From contig NZ_AP027729.1 in assembly GCF_030296575.1 (NCBI RefSeq), positions 1,550,001-1,614,000 of the forward strand: a stretch of 64,000 nucleotides of DNA, in the 5' to 3' direction. The stretch is from Paraoerskovia sediminicola. Its GTDB lineage: Bacteria; Actinomycetota; Actinomycetes; Actinomycetales; Cellulomonadaceae. Positions 8,265 through 17,009 of the stretch are shown piece after piece (position 1 is the first letter of the stretch; each line of letters opens with the position of its first letter). The notes below the pieces were generated by a model. That model made no database searches and had not been told where the DNA came from. It saw only the letters and a list, made by a program, of their open reading frames with translations. A program made the translations under genes and the position numbers.

Positions 8265-8840
8265 ATGACACGTGAGCTCGTATGGACAGGATTCGTCTCG
8301 GTCGACGGCGTGATGGACTCGCCCGGCGGCCCGAGCGAGGGGCACGCGGGGGGCGGCTGGGTCTTCCGGACGGACTTCGACGAGGCGTCGTTCTCGCTCA
8401 AGGGCGAGGAGCTCGCGGATACCTCCGCGTTGCTGTTCGGCCGGCGCAGCTATGAGGCGTTCGCACCGATCTGGTCGCGCTCCGAGGACCACGCCGCCTA
8501 CCAGGACCTCCCGAAGTACGTGGTGTCGTCGTCGCTCGACGAGGCGTCGCTCGTCGACGGGTGGGGCGAGACGACGATCCTGAGGTCCGTCGGCGACGTC
8601 GCGGCCCTGAAGGAGACCGAGGGCGGCGGCATCTTCGTCCACGGCAGCGGTGAGCTCACGCGAGGCCTCGCGGCCGCCGGCCTCGTCGACCGGTACAACC
8701 TCCTCGTCTTCCCGGTCCTCCTCGGCGACGGCAAGAGCGTCTTCGGCAGGGAGCACCAGGGCGAGCAGCGGCTCGCGCTCCGCGAGTCCGCGGCGTACGG
8801 CAACGGCGTGCTGAAGGCCGTCTACGACGTCGTCCGCTGA
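8265..8840 (+). CDS. Dihydrofolate reductase family protein (RibD C-terminal domain)
   Basis: 191 residues of the RibD-C/DHFR fold, as in many small actinobacterial NADPH-dependent reductases. Landmarks are the N-terminal FVSVDGVMDSPGG, the LLFGRRSYEAF segment, KYVVSSSL, and the nucleotide-loop region FVHGSGELTRGL followed by FPVLLGDGKSVFG. The physiological substrate of such proteins is generally unknown. No nearby gene suggests one here. Confidence 0.85.
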   Translation: MTRELVWTGFVSVDGVMDSPGGPSEGHAGGGWVFRTDFDEASFSLKGEELADTSALLFGRRSYEAFAPIWSRSEDHAAYQDLPKYVVSSSLDEASLVDGWGETTILRSVGDVAALKETEGGGIFVHGSGELTRGLAAAGLVDRYNLLVFPVLLGDGKSVFGREHQGEQRLALRESAAYGNGVLKAVYDVVR

Positions 8841-8844
8841 CGGC

Positions 8845-8914
8845 GCACGTCGCACGAAGCACGTCGCACGAAGCACGTCGCGCGAAGCACGTCGCGCGAA
8901 GCACGTCGCGCGAC
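8845..8914. repeat. Tandem 14-bp repeat, five copies
   Basis: Five head-to-tail copies of GCACGTCGCRCGAA directly after the DHFR-fold gene: two with A and three with G at the variable base, the fifth ending in C. It lies between convergent genes just before the terminator hairpin. Probably a slippage-prone non-coding array. Confidence 0.9.
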
Positions 8915-8916
8915 GC

Positions 8917-8960
8917 ACCACGAGCGGGCGGCCGCCGTCACGCGACCACCCGCTCGTGGT
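8917..8960. terminator. Bidirectional terminator between convergent genes
   Basis: ACCACGAGCGGGCGG (8917-8931) pairs with CCACCCGCTCGTGGT (8946-8960), 14 of 15 positions, with a 14-base loop. It sits between the plus-strand reductase and the minus-strand glucanase, so it can serve both. Confidence 0.75.
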
Positions 8961-9031
8961 TCCCTGTCAGGCCCGGGGGCGGGCCGACGTCCGACCGGCC
9001 GTCGACCTACCCCTGAGCCCGCGCGCCTCCG

Positions 9032-12000
9032 TTACGGGGTGCGCACGATCTGGAACGTCGAGGTGCGGTTCTCGATGTCCTTGTAGTTGCCGCTGAGGGT
9101 GAGGCCGTCGAACGTGGCCTTGCCGACGGCGGGGCCCTGACCGACCTCGGGCATGGGGTTGGCCCAGATGCCGAAGCCGGAGCGGTCCGGGTACTCGGGG
9201 TTCTGCTTCGCGCCGGTGATCGTGGTGTCCGTGAACACCGTGTCCTGGACCGCGTTCTGCGGCTGGCCGCCGGAGTAGTTGGTCTGGAACATGATCCCGG
9301 AGTACGTCGGGTCGGTGATGGTGAGCCCGTCGAACCGGATGCCCTGGAAGGGCTTGGACGCCGAGAAGATCCACACGGCCCCGAAGAGCTGCTGGCCCCA
9401 GAACCGACCGCCGGAGCGCTCGACCAGGATGTTCTCGAAGTTCGTCGTGGCCTGGGACCCGAACTCGTCCATCGGGTAGCCGAAGTCGAGCGAGCTGACC
9501 GTGACGCCCGAGTAGACGAGCGTGTCCGCGACGCGGATGTTGCGGAACGTGTTGCCGTACCCGCCGTACACCGCGAGGCCGGCCGCGCGCCAGGTGGTCA
9601 GCGACGTCAGGTTCTCGTAGACGTTGCCGGTCTGGCCCGTGCCCCCGCGTCGGTGGCGGCGAACAGCGCGAAGCTGTCGTCGCCGGTCGAGCGGGCCTCG
9701 ATGTTCGAGATCCGGTTGTTCGCGCTGCCGTTGGTCATGTTGATGCCGTCGGCGAACGTGTTGCGGATCCGCGAGTTGGTGATGGTCGTCGAGTCCATGT
9801 TCGCGGCCCAGAACATGCAGATCATGTGCTCGACCCAGAGGTCGTCGACCGTGATGTCCGAGACGCCGTTGAGGTCCAGGACCTTGCCCGGGCCGTCGAT
9901 GCGCGAGGTGTAGTTGCCGAAGTAGGCGAACCCGCGGAACTTGGAGCCGTTGGCCGTCTTCTCGGCGCGCCAGCCGACGTCGGTGTTGGACTGGTTCTGC
10001 GGGGCGAAGAACCGGGTGTACCAGGGGCCGGCGCCGACGATGTCGACCGCCTTGCCGTACACCTGGAACTTGCGCTCCGTCGAGTAGTCGCCGGCCGGCA
10101 GGTAGACGCCCTTGAGCTTGCCCGTCGTGTCCTGACGGAACGTGTCGAGCGCGTTCTGGACGTCCTGGTGCGTGAAGCCCCGGGGCTCGATGTACGCGGC
10201 CTTGTCCGGGTTGGCGTCCGGGCTGACCATCTCCAGGTTGATGAAGTCGATCGTGTAGGTGGAGGTGTTGGCCGCGGTCTTCTGGAGCCGGATCTTCGAC
10301 CCGGCCGGGACGGTGCTCGGCAGCAGCGTGCTGGCCTCGTCGTAGATGTGGCGCGGCCCGCCCGCGCCGGGCTCGTTGCCCGGGTTTGTCTCGTTGCCGT
10401 AGAGCCACGCGTACCGCGACGTCAGGTCGAGGCGCTTCGTGAACTTCCCGTCGACGAAGACGTCGATGGTCGACTCGGTGCCGCCCCCGCCCGGTGCGTC
10501 CGGGATGGAGAACCGGGTCACGAGGCTGTTGGTCGGGGCCTTCGTCGTCCACTCGACGTACGAGCCCGTGGAGCCGAGGGTGACGGCTCGCCGGCCGTTC
10601 GCCTCGCCCGCGAGGTCGCCGACGACGCGGTTGGGGCCGAGCTTCGTGGCCCCGCCGCCGACGACGCCGTCCTCGGCCTCGTAGTAGTCGTACGGCATGT
10701 TCGCGCCCACGCCGACGAACAGCGAGCGGCGGTCCGTGTTGTTGGCGCGCTTGCCGGCGACCTCGTTCGCGTCGGCGGCGACCGTCGTCTCGACGGTGAA
10801 GGTGCCGTCGGCGGCGGTCCAGGTGCCGATCTGCACGGGTGCGCTGGTCGACCCGGCTGCGAGCGTGCCGTTCACGGCCCCGGTGAGGGTCTTGACGGTG
10901 CCCGAGTCGTTCGTGACCTTGACCGTCACGGCGTGCGCGCCCCCGGCGGAGGCGACGTTGCCCTGGTTGGCGACGGCGACCGAGAAGGTCGTGGTGGCGC
11001 CGGCCGCGGGGCTGCTGGGGTTCCAGCTCACCACGGGGACGAGGTCGGAGCTCGGGACCGCGGTCACGACGAGCGGGTCGGCCGCGTCGAGCCGGTTGTT
11101 GGTCTCGTCCTGCTCGGTGACCGTGTTCTTCGGGTCCACGACGGCGCCGAGGGTGTACGAGCCCGCGGCGAGCGCACCGGCGTCGACCGACGCCGTGCCC
11201 GTCGCGCCTGCGGCCAGCGCCCCGAGGTTCGCGGTGCCGATCACGTCGCCGTCGAGCAGCACGTCGACCGTGCTGGCCGGCGACGGCTTCTGCCCGACGT
11301 TCTTCACGGTCGCGCGGACGGTGACCGTGTCGCTCTCGACGGGGTTCGCCGGGGTCGTCGTGACCTGCGTGACGGCGAGGTCGGGGTTCGCCGCCGGTGT
11401 CCCGGTGACGACGAGCTCGGCCACCTGGGCGCCGGGGGCGCCGGAGTTGGCGGAGAACGACAGCCGGACCTGCGAGACCTTGCCGGTGACGGGGACCGTC
11501 ACGGTGTTGCCGGTGGCCGGGTCGAACTGGCGGCTCGCGGAGCTCTTCAGCGTGGTCCACGACCCGGAGCCGGTGCGACCCTCGATCGAGAACGTCTGCG
11601 TGCGCGGGCCCCAGGCGGACGCCGGGTTCAGCCGGACCGTCACGCCGGAGAGGTCGGCCTCGGTGCCGAGGTCGACCGCGACGGTCGCCGGGTACAGCCC
11701 GGCGCCGGACTCCCAGTACGTCGTGGGGTCGCGGTCGGTCACGTTGGCGGCGGCGAAGCCGGGTCCGGTGGAGGACGCCGTCGCCGCGGCCTGCGCGGAC
11801 AGGTCACGTCCCTCGACCGGCGGGGTCGTCGTGGGGGTGGGCGTCGGTGTGGGTGTCGGCGTGGTGGTGGCCGTCGGCGTCGGGGTGGGGGACGGCGTCC
11901 CGGCAGCGTGACCGAGCACGCCCAGCTCGGCGATCTGGGCCCCGGACGAACCGGTGTTGGACGACACGACGACGCGGACGTCGTCCGCCGTCGCGCTCAC

Positions 12001-12924
12001 GGGGATGGTCACGCGGTTGCCGGAGCCGGGCGAGAACGCGTAGTCCTTCGCGGCGGCGAGGGTGCTCCAGGAGCCGGTCCCGGTGCGTCCTTCGACGGCG
12101 ATGCGCTGGGTGCGCGGCCCCCAGACGGCGGCGGGGTCGAGGGCGACCGAGACCTGCGACACCACGGACCTCGCTGCGAGGTCGACGTCGAGCCGCGCGG
12201 GCCACTGCCCGGCCGCGGACTCCCAGTAGGTGCCGAGGTTCCCGTCGACGGCGTTCCCCGCCCCGTAGACCCACTGGGTCGAGGAGGCGACGGCGGGCCG
12301 TCCGGTGGCGAGCTGGGTGTCGCCGGCCGGCGGGGGCGTCGTCGTGGGCGTCGGGGTCGGGGTGGGGCCGCCGGTGGCGACCCCGTGGACCTCGACCTCG
12401 GAGAGCTGCGCGGCGGGCCAGCCGGTGTTCGCGGTGGTCGTCAGGCGCACGTAGCGCGCCGAGGTGTCGGGGACGTCGAGCGCGGCGCGGTTGCCTGCCC
12501 CCGGGTCGAACGCCACGGCCTTGGCGGCGCTGATCGTGCTGAAGGCGCTGCCGTCGGTCGAGGTCGCGACGGCGATCGTCTGCGTCCGCGCGCCCCAGCC
12601 GGTGGGGAGCATGAGGGTGAGGTCCTCGACCGAGTAGCTCGCACCGAGGTCGATCGTCGCCGACTGCGGGAACGCGTTGTTGGCCGACTCCCAGTACGTG
12701 CCCTGGGAGCCGTCGGTCAGGTTGGACGCGACATAGGGCGCGTTCTGGGAGGACGCCGTCGCCGAGGCACCGCGGGCGACATCGGGGGAGACCGCCTGGG
12801 CGGGGGCCGCCAGGAGGACCAGCGGGGCGACGAGAGCCGTCGCCGTCGTGCCGGCCAGCAGGGCGCGCCTGCGGGTCGACGGGGGTGCGGACGCTCGCGG
12901 CCGCCACGATCGAAGTTCACGCAT
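9032..12924 (-). CDS. Secreted alpha-1,3-glucanase (mycodextranase), GH87, with three discoidin-type domains
   Basis: About 1297 residues. The start at 12924 has GGAGATCAAGGG upstream and begins a signal peptide (STRRRALLAGTTATALVAPL...AQA). Then come three F5/8-type carbohydrate-binding domains, each with a TYWES segment, joined by Pro/Thr linkers, two CARDB-like domains, and a C-terminal parallel beta-helix of the GH87 type starting at YYEAEDG. Asp1059 (in ADGIN) and Asp1082-Asp1083 (in TGDDS) have the +23/+24 spacing I recall for the catalytic aspartates of characterised GH87 enzymes. Expected role: hydrolysis of alpha-1,3-glucan in fungal cell walls or dental-plaque-type polymers. The frame breaks in the C run at 9642-9646; one more base joins DAG to GTGQTGNVYENL. 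Named by family knowledge, not by search. Confidence 0.85.
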
Positions 12925-13274
12925 GAGATCACCCTTGATCTCCTGCCCGTTGGGGCAGGTGCACGCCGACGTCACCTCCGGGCCGTGCGGATGACGGTGA
13001 CGCCGACCGTGGGCCCGGTCCGGACCGGTGCTCGGCGTCCCGCACGGCGAGGCGTGACCACCGGCTCGTGGATACGCACACTCAGGTCGGGAGCGAGGGC
13101 CGCAGACCATGCTGTCGCGACGTGCACCTCTTTGCGCAAGTCGCTTGCGTGATCTGATCCTACTTTTGCAGCACTCAAGGCAGGACGTTACTTATGTCCG
13201 GGTTGGACGTCAACCGCTCGGCGACGGTGGGCCCCGCCCTCGTACGCTGGGCCTCCGACCCCGAACGGAGACCC
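12925..13274. promoter_or_regulatory. Divergent intergenic region with a CGCAAG-TCG-CTTGCG palindrome
   Basis: 350 bases between the glucanase (minus) and the App1-like gene (plus). At 13135-13149 a perfect 6-3-6 palindrome lies in the sequence TTTGCGCAAGTCGCTTGCGT. Its shape is like LacI-family operators of sugar genes, so it may control the glucanase about 210 bases away. No convincing -35/-10 pair was found by eye. Otherwise I see nothing in this stretch. Confidence 0.35.
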
Positions 13275-14545
13275 GTGGCCCAGACCTCGCCCGACGTAGG
13301 CCGGTCCGCCGAGAAGTCCGAGCGACCTCACGTCGCCGCGCGCCTCGAGGACCGCTACCACCGTGCGCTCTCCCGCGTGCTGCGCGCACGGCACTGGCGG
13401 CCGCGCGTGCTCCCGTACACCGGGTACGGGCTGGCCGGGGCCCTCGCCACCGGTCGGACGTCGTCCGGCACCGTCGCGACGGGGGTGACCGGGCGGCGTC
13501 AGGCACGGCGTCAGGCGGATCATCAGGCACCGTCCGCATCATGGCGCGGGTCCTGCTCACCCCGCCGCACCGCCCCGAGGGTGTGGACGCCGCGTTCGAG
13601 CGGCGCGGCTACCGCAGCTTCCTCTCCGCGCCCGCACCGGGCGAGCGGGTCGAGGTGCAGGTCGGAGGACCCGCCGCGCCCCCGGTGACGGTCGTCGCCG
13701 ACCGCGGCGGGTATCTCCACGCGACCATCGACGTGGACCTGCCGCCCGGCGACCACGAGGTCACCTACCGCGTGAGCTCCGGCGAGTGCGTGACGGGCAC
13801 CGTGGTGGTCGTCGCGCCCGGCGAGCGGCTCGGAGTCGTCAGCGACATCGACGACACGGTCATGGTCACCGCCCTGCCCCGTCCCCTCGTCGCGGCCTGG
13901 AACACGTTCGCGCGGCACCCCAGCGCACGCACCCCGGTCCCCGGGATGGCCGACCTCTACGCGGCGATCCGCGCCGCCCACCCCGACGCGCCGTTCGTCT
14001 ACCTCTCCACCGGAGCGTGGAACACGGCCGCGACCCTGCGACGCTTCCTCGACACCAACGGCTACCCGGCCGGTCCGCTGCTGCTCACCGACTGGGGCCC
14101 CACCAACACGGGCTGGTTCCGTAGCGGACCCGTCCACAAGAACGCCGAGATCGACCGGCTCGTGCGCGACCTGCCCGACGTGCGCTGGCTCCTCGTCGGC
14201 GACGACGGGCAGCACGACCCCGTGATCTACGCGCGGGCGTCCGACCTGCACCGCGACCACGTCGCCGGCATCGCGATCCGGCAGCTCACCCCCGGCCAAC
14301 AGCTCCTCGCGCACGGCACGACGGGCGCGCAGCGGCCGGCGAAGGACGCGGCCCGCAAGCCCGGGGGTCGCGGGTCCCGGTCCGGTCCCGGGGCCGGTGG
14401 CCCGTCGCAGGAGCCCGACCACGGGCCGACGGACGGCGACACCGCCCCCGACGAGGCGTTGCGGACCACGCGTCCGCCGGTCGTCGCCGCCCCCGACGGC
14501 CACGGCCTCGCGGTCGCGCTGCGGGACGTCCTCGACCGTGCCTAG
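13275..14545 (+). CDS. App1-family (DUF2183) phosphatase-domain protein, frame break in this sequence
   Basis: About 423 residues. The C-terminal DUF2183 domain resembles yeast App1 phosphatidate phosphatase, with the HAD-type motif DIDDT in GVVSDIDDTVM, then FVYLSTGAWN and LVGDDGQHD. In bacteria the substrate is unknown. The N-terminus (RPHVAARLEDRYHRALSRVLRARHW) is in another frame. One more G in the run at 13481-13485 joins it to GDRAASG...TVRIMARVLLTPP. The GTG at 13275 is the likely start; an ATG at 13194 is possible. The C-terminal 80 residues are a disordered Gly/Arg/Pro tail. Confidence 0.75.
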
Positions 14546-14554
14546 CCTGGACGC

Positions 14555-15196
14555 GTGACGGTACGCGCGAGCGAGCAGACAGCAGGGGACGACGCGGTCG
14601 AGGCAGCGACGGGGCACCCGCGCGCGGTCTGGTACGAGAAGCTCGACGCCCAGGGCGCGACCTCCTGGTCCCACCGCGACATCGCCGCCTGGCTGGTGGC
14701 CGAGGAGGGCGTCGACGGCTGGTGGGCGCAGTCGGTCACCGTCGCCTACGAGCAGGCCCGCGGCCTGCGCGCCCCCGGCCAGCGCTCCGACGGCACCTAC
14801 GAGGCGAACGCCTCCAAGACGATCCCCGGGACCGTCGGCACGGTCTTCCCCCTGGTGTCGGACGCCGCAGCGCGGGCAGCGTGGCTCGACGCCGCCCTCG
14901 GAGGCGCGCAGCCCGAGACGATCGGGGTGACGGCCGGCAAGACCGTGCGGCTGCGCTGGCCGGCGCGCGCCGCGGTCACCGACCTCTCCGAGGACGCCGC
15001 GGGCGGCCGGGTGCTGCTCTCGGTCGACCCGGCGCCCGATCGGGCGGACGGGACGCCCAGCGGCAAGGTGCGGGTGTCCGCCACGCACAGCGGCCTCGCG
15101 GGCCCTGCCGACGTCGTCGCCGCGAAGGCGTTCTGGCGCGGGCGGCTCACGGCGCTCGCGGTCCTGGCCGCCCAGCCGGTGCACCCCGAGCGGTAG
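14555..15196 (+). CDS. DUF4287 / SRPBCC-domain protein
   Basis: 213 residues starting at GTG, 9 bases after the preceding stop. Residues 20-75 match the DUF4287 pattern (VWYEKLDAQGATSWSHRDIA, DGWWAQSVTVAYEQARG). The rest is an SRPBCC/AHSA1-like fold, with TIPGTVGTVFPLVSD at its start and KVRVSATHSGL and FWRGRLTAL near its end. Proteins of this type are common in actinobacteria without assigned function. It is probably co-transcribed with the App1-like gene. Confidence 0.8.
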   Translation: MTVRASEQTAGDDAVEAATGHPRAVWYEKLDAQGATSWSHRDIAAWLVAEEGVDGWWAQSVTVAYEQARGLRAPGQRSDGTYEANASKTIPGTVGTVFPLVSDAAARAAWLDAALGGAQPETIGVTAGKTVRLRWPARAAVTDLSEDAAGGRVLLSVDPAPDRADGTPSGKVRVSATHSGLAGPADVVAAKAFWRGRLTALAVLAAQPVHPER

Positions 15197-15295
15197 CGGC
15201 GCCGCCATGGTCTCGTCGTCCCAGGTCCGAGCCTGGCGGCTCGACCGCCACGAGCTCGGTCGTGAAGGTGCCTCGGGTGCGGGGGTGGCTCGAGT

Positions 15296-16855
15296 TCAGC
15301 ACTCGATGACGTTGACCGCGAGCCCGCCCTCGGACGTCTCCTTGTACTTCGTCGACATATCGAGCCCGGTCTGACGCATCGTCTCGATGACGGTGTCGAG
15401 GGAGACGACGTGCGACCCGTCGCCCTGCATCGCGAGCCGCGCCGCCGACACCGCGGTGCAGGCCGCGATCGCGTTGCGCTCGATGCACGGCACCTGCACC
15501 AGCCCGCCGACCGGGTCGCAGGTCAGACCGAGGTTGTGCTCCATCGCGATCTCGGCGGCGTTCTCGACCTGCTCCGGCGTGCCGCCGAGCAGCTCGCACA
15601 TCCCGGCGGCCGCCATGGAGCAGGCTGAGCCGACCTCACCCTGGCAGCCCGCCTCGGCGCCCGAGATCGAGGCGTTGCGCTTGTAGAGCGCGCCGATCGC
15701 GGCGGCGGTCTGCAGGTAGATGCGCATCGCCCGACGGCGCTCGGCGGCGACGTCCTCGCCGTCTCCCTGGAGCGCGGGGTGCGTGCGCAGGTAGTGGCGG
15801 CCGACCGCGGGGATGATGCCCGCGGCCCCGTTGGTCGGAGCCGTCACGACGCGGCGACCGTCGGCGTTCTCCTCGTTGACCGCCATCGCGTAGGCCTGGA
15901 GCCACTCGATCGTGGTCTCGCCGCCGGCCGCGTCGAGGGCGACGAGCTTGTCGCGCTGGGCGCGTGCCCTGCGACGCACGCGCAGCCTCCCGGGGAGCGT
16001 TCCCTGGCGCTCGAGCCCGGCGTCGACGCAGTCGCTCATCGCCGCCCAGATCGCGTCGAGCGCGGCGGTCACCTCGGCCTCGGGGCGCAGCGTCGTCTCG
16101 TTCTCCCAGGCGACCTCCGCGATGCTGAGGCCGGTCGCGGTGCACGTGGCGAGGAGACCAGTGGCGTTGACGTACCGGTGCGGGAGGTCGGGCTCGTCGG
16201 TCGGCGCGATCTCGTGCTCCGCAGACGCGCGGTCCGGTGCGGAGCCACTCTGCTGCTCGGCGGGCTGCTCGGTGGGTTGCTCGGCGGGCTGCTGCTCGGC
16301 CTCGCGCTGGGCCGCCTCGGTCGCCTCGGCCTCGGCGAGCTCCGCCTCGGTCAGGACGAACCCGCCACCGACCGAGTAGTAGACGCGCTCGAGGACGGTG
16401 CGCCCCGCCGCGTCGGTCGCCGTGAAGCGCATCCCGTTGGGGTGGCCGTCGAGGCGGGTCAGGGGAGCGAGGCGGACGTCCGCCGTTGTCATGGTGACCT
16501 CGTGCTCGGAGCCGTCGGGTGCACCGGCGAGCTGCACAGTGGTGCCCTCGCCGAGCTTCTCCCAGCCGTCCGGAACGTCGTCCGGGTCGCAGGTCTCGGG
16601 GACGAGGCCGCGCAGACCGGCGACGACGGCGTCCGGGGTGCCGTGCCCGATGCCCGTCGCGCCGAGCGAGCCGCAGAGGACGACGGAGATGCGGGCGGCG
16701 GGCTCTGCGCCGGTCGAGCCGGTCGAGCCGGTCGCGGCGGCCGCGGAGACGTCGGCGGCGAAGGAGCGCGCGGCCCGCATGGGCCCCACGGTGTGCGAGC
16801 TGGAAGGTCCGATGCCGATGGAGAACAGGTCGAGGGCGCTGACGAACGAGGACAT
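15296..16855 (-). CDS. sdaA: L-serine ammonia-lyase (serine dehydratase), iron-sulfur type
   Basis: 519 residues; converts L-serine to pyruvate and ammonia. It is the single-chain form with an N-terminal beta domain ([21 protein letters not shown]) and a C-terminal alpha domain ([47 protein letters not shown]). The cysteines expected to hold the 4Fe-4S cluster are present. The usual length is nearer 460; the excess is a Gln/Glu/Ala/Pro-rich insert of about 50 residues (around 190-240) built from [12 protein letters not shown]-like repeats. It is monocistronic, and its start faces the terminator of the neighbouring gene. Confidence 0.93.
   Translation of the reverse strand: MSSFVSALDLFSIGIGPSSSHTVGPMRAARSFAADVSAAAATGSTGSTGAEPAARISVVLCGSLGATGIGHGTPDAVVAGLRGLVPETCDPDDVPDGWEKLGEGTTVQLAGAPDGSEHEVTMTTADVRLAPLTRLDGHPNGMRFTATDAAGRTVLERVYYSVGGGFVLTEAELAEAEATEAAQREAEQQPAEQPTEQPAEQQSGSAPDRASAEHEIAPTDEPDLPHRYVNATGLLATCTATGLSIAEVAWENETTLRPEAEVTAALDAIWAAMSDCVDAGLERQGTLPGRLRVRRRARAQRDKLVALDAAGGETTIEWLQAYAMAVNEENADGRRVVTAPTNGAAGIIPAVGRHYLRTHPALQGDGEDVAAERRRAMRIYLQTAAAIGALYKRNASISGAEAGCQGEVGSACSMAAAGMCELLGGTPEQVENAAEIAMEHNLGLTCDPVGGLVQVPCIERNAIAACTAVSAARLAMQGDGSHVVSLDTVIETMRQTGLDMSTKYKETSEGGLAVNVIEC
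16254..16300. repeat. Short tandem repeat inside sdaA
   Basis: Imperfect 12-bp units related to GCTCGGCGGGCT, encoding the Q/E/P/A-rich insert of the serine ammonia-lyase on the minus strand. The unit length keeps the reading frame, so copy-number change would only lengthen or shorten the linker. Confidence 0.7.
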
Positions 16856-16946
16856 GCCGCCATCGTCGCACCTGTCTCATTTACTGGACACCTGGCGAGG
16901 TCCGAACCCCGGAGGGCCCGCTGCGGCGAGGGCCTGGACGGAACGA

Positions 16947-16979
16947 GGGCCCGGCTCGGCGCCGTGCCGAACCGGGCCC
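16947..16979 (-). terminator. Terminator downstream of the heptad-repeat gene
   Basis: GGGCCCGG-C-TCGGC pairs with GTGCCG-AA-CCGGGCCC across a 3-base loop, a very stable hairpin about 30 bases beyond the stop of the 17010-19311 gene. Confidence 0.7.
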
Positions 16980-17009
16980 ACGCGTCGCGCGTCCTGAGGT
17001 GCTCAGACC

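Noticed and set aside
9826-13152. An 1108-codon plus-strand open frame opposite the glucanase
   Set aside because: High-GC shadow frame: Arg/Gly/Val-rich, no domain, and antisense to a clear modular secreted enzyme.
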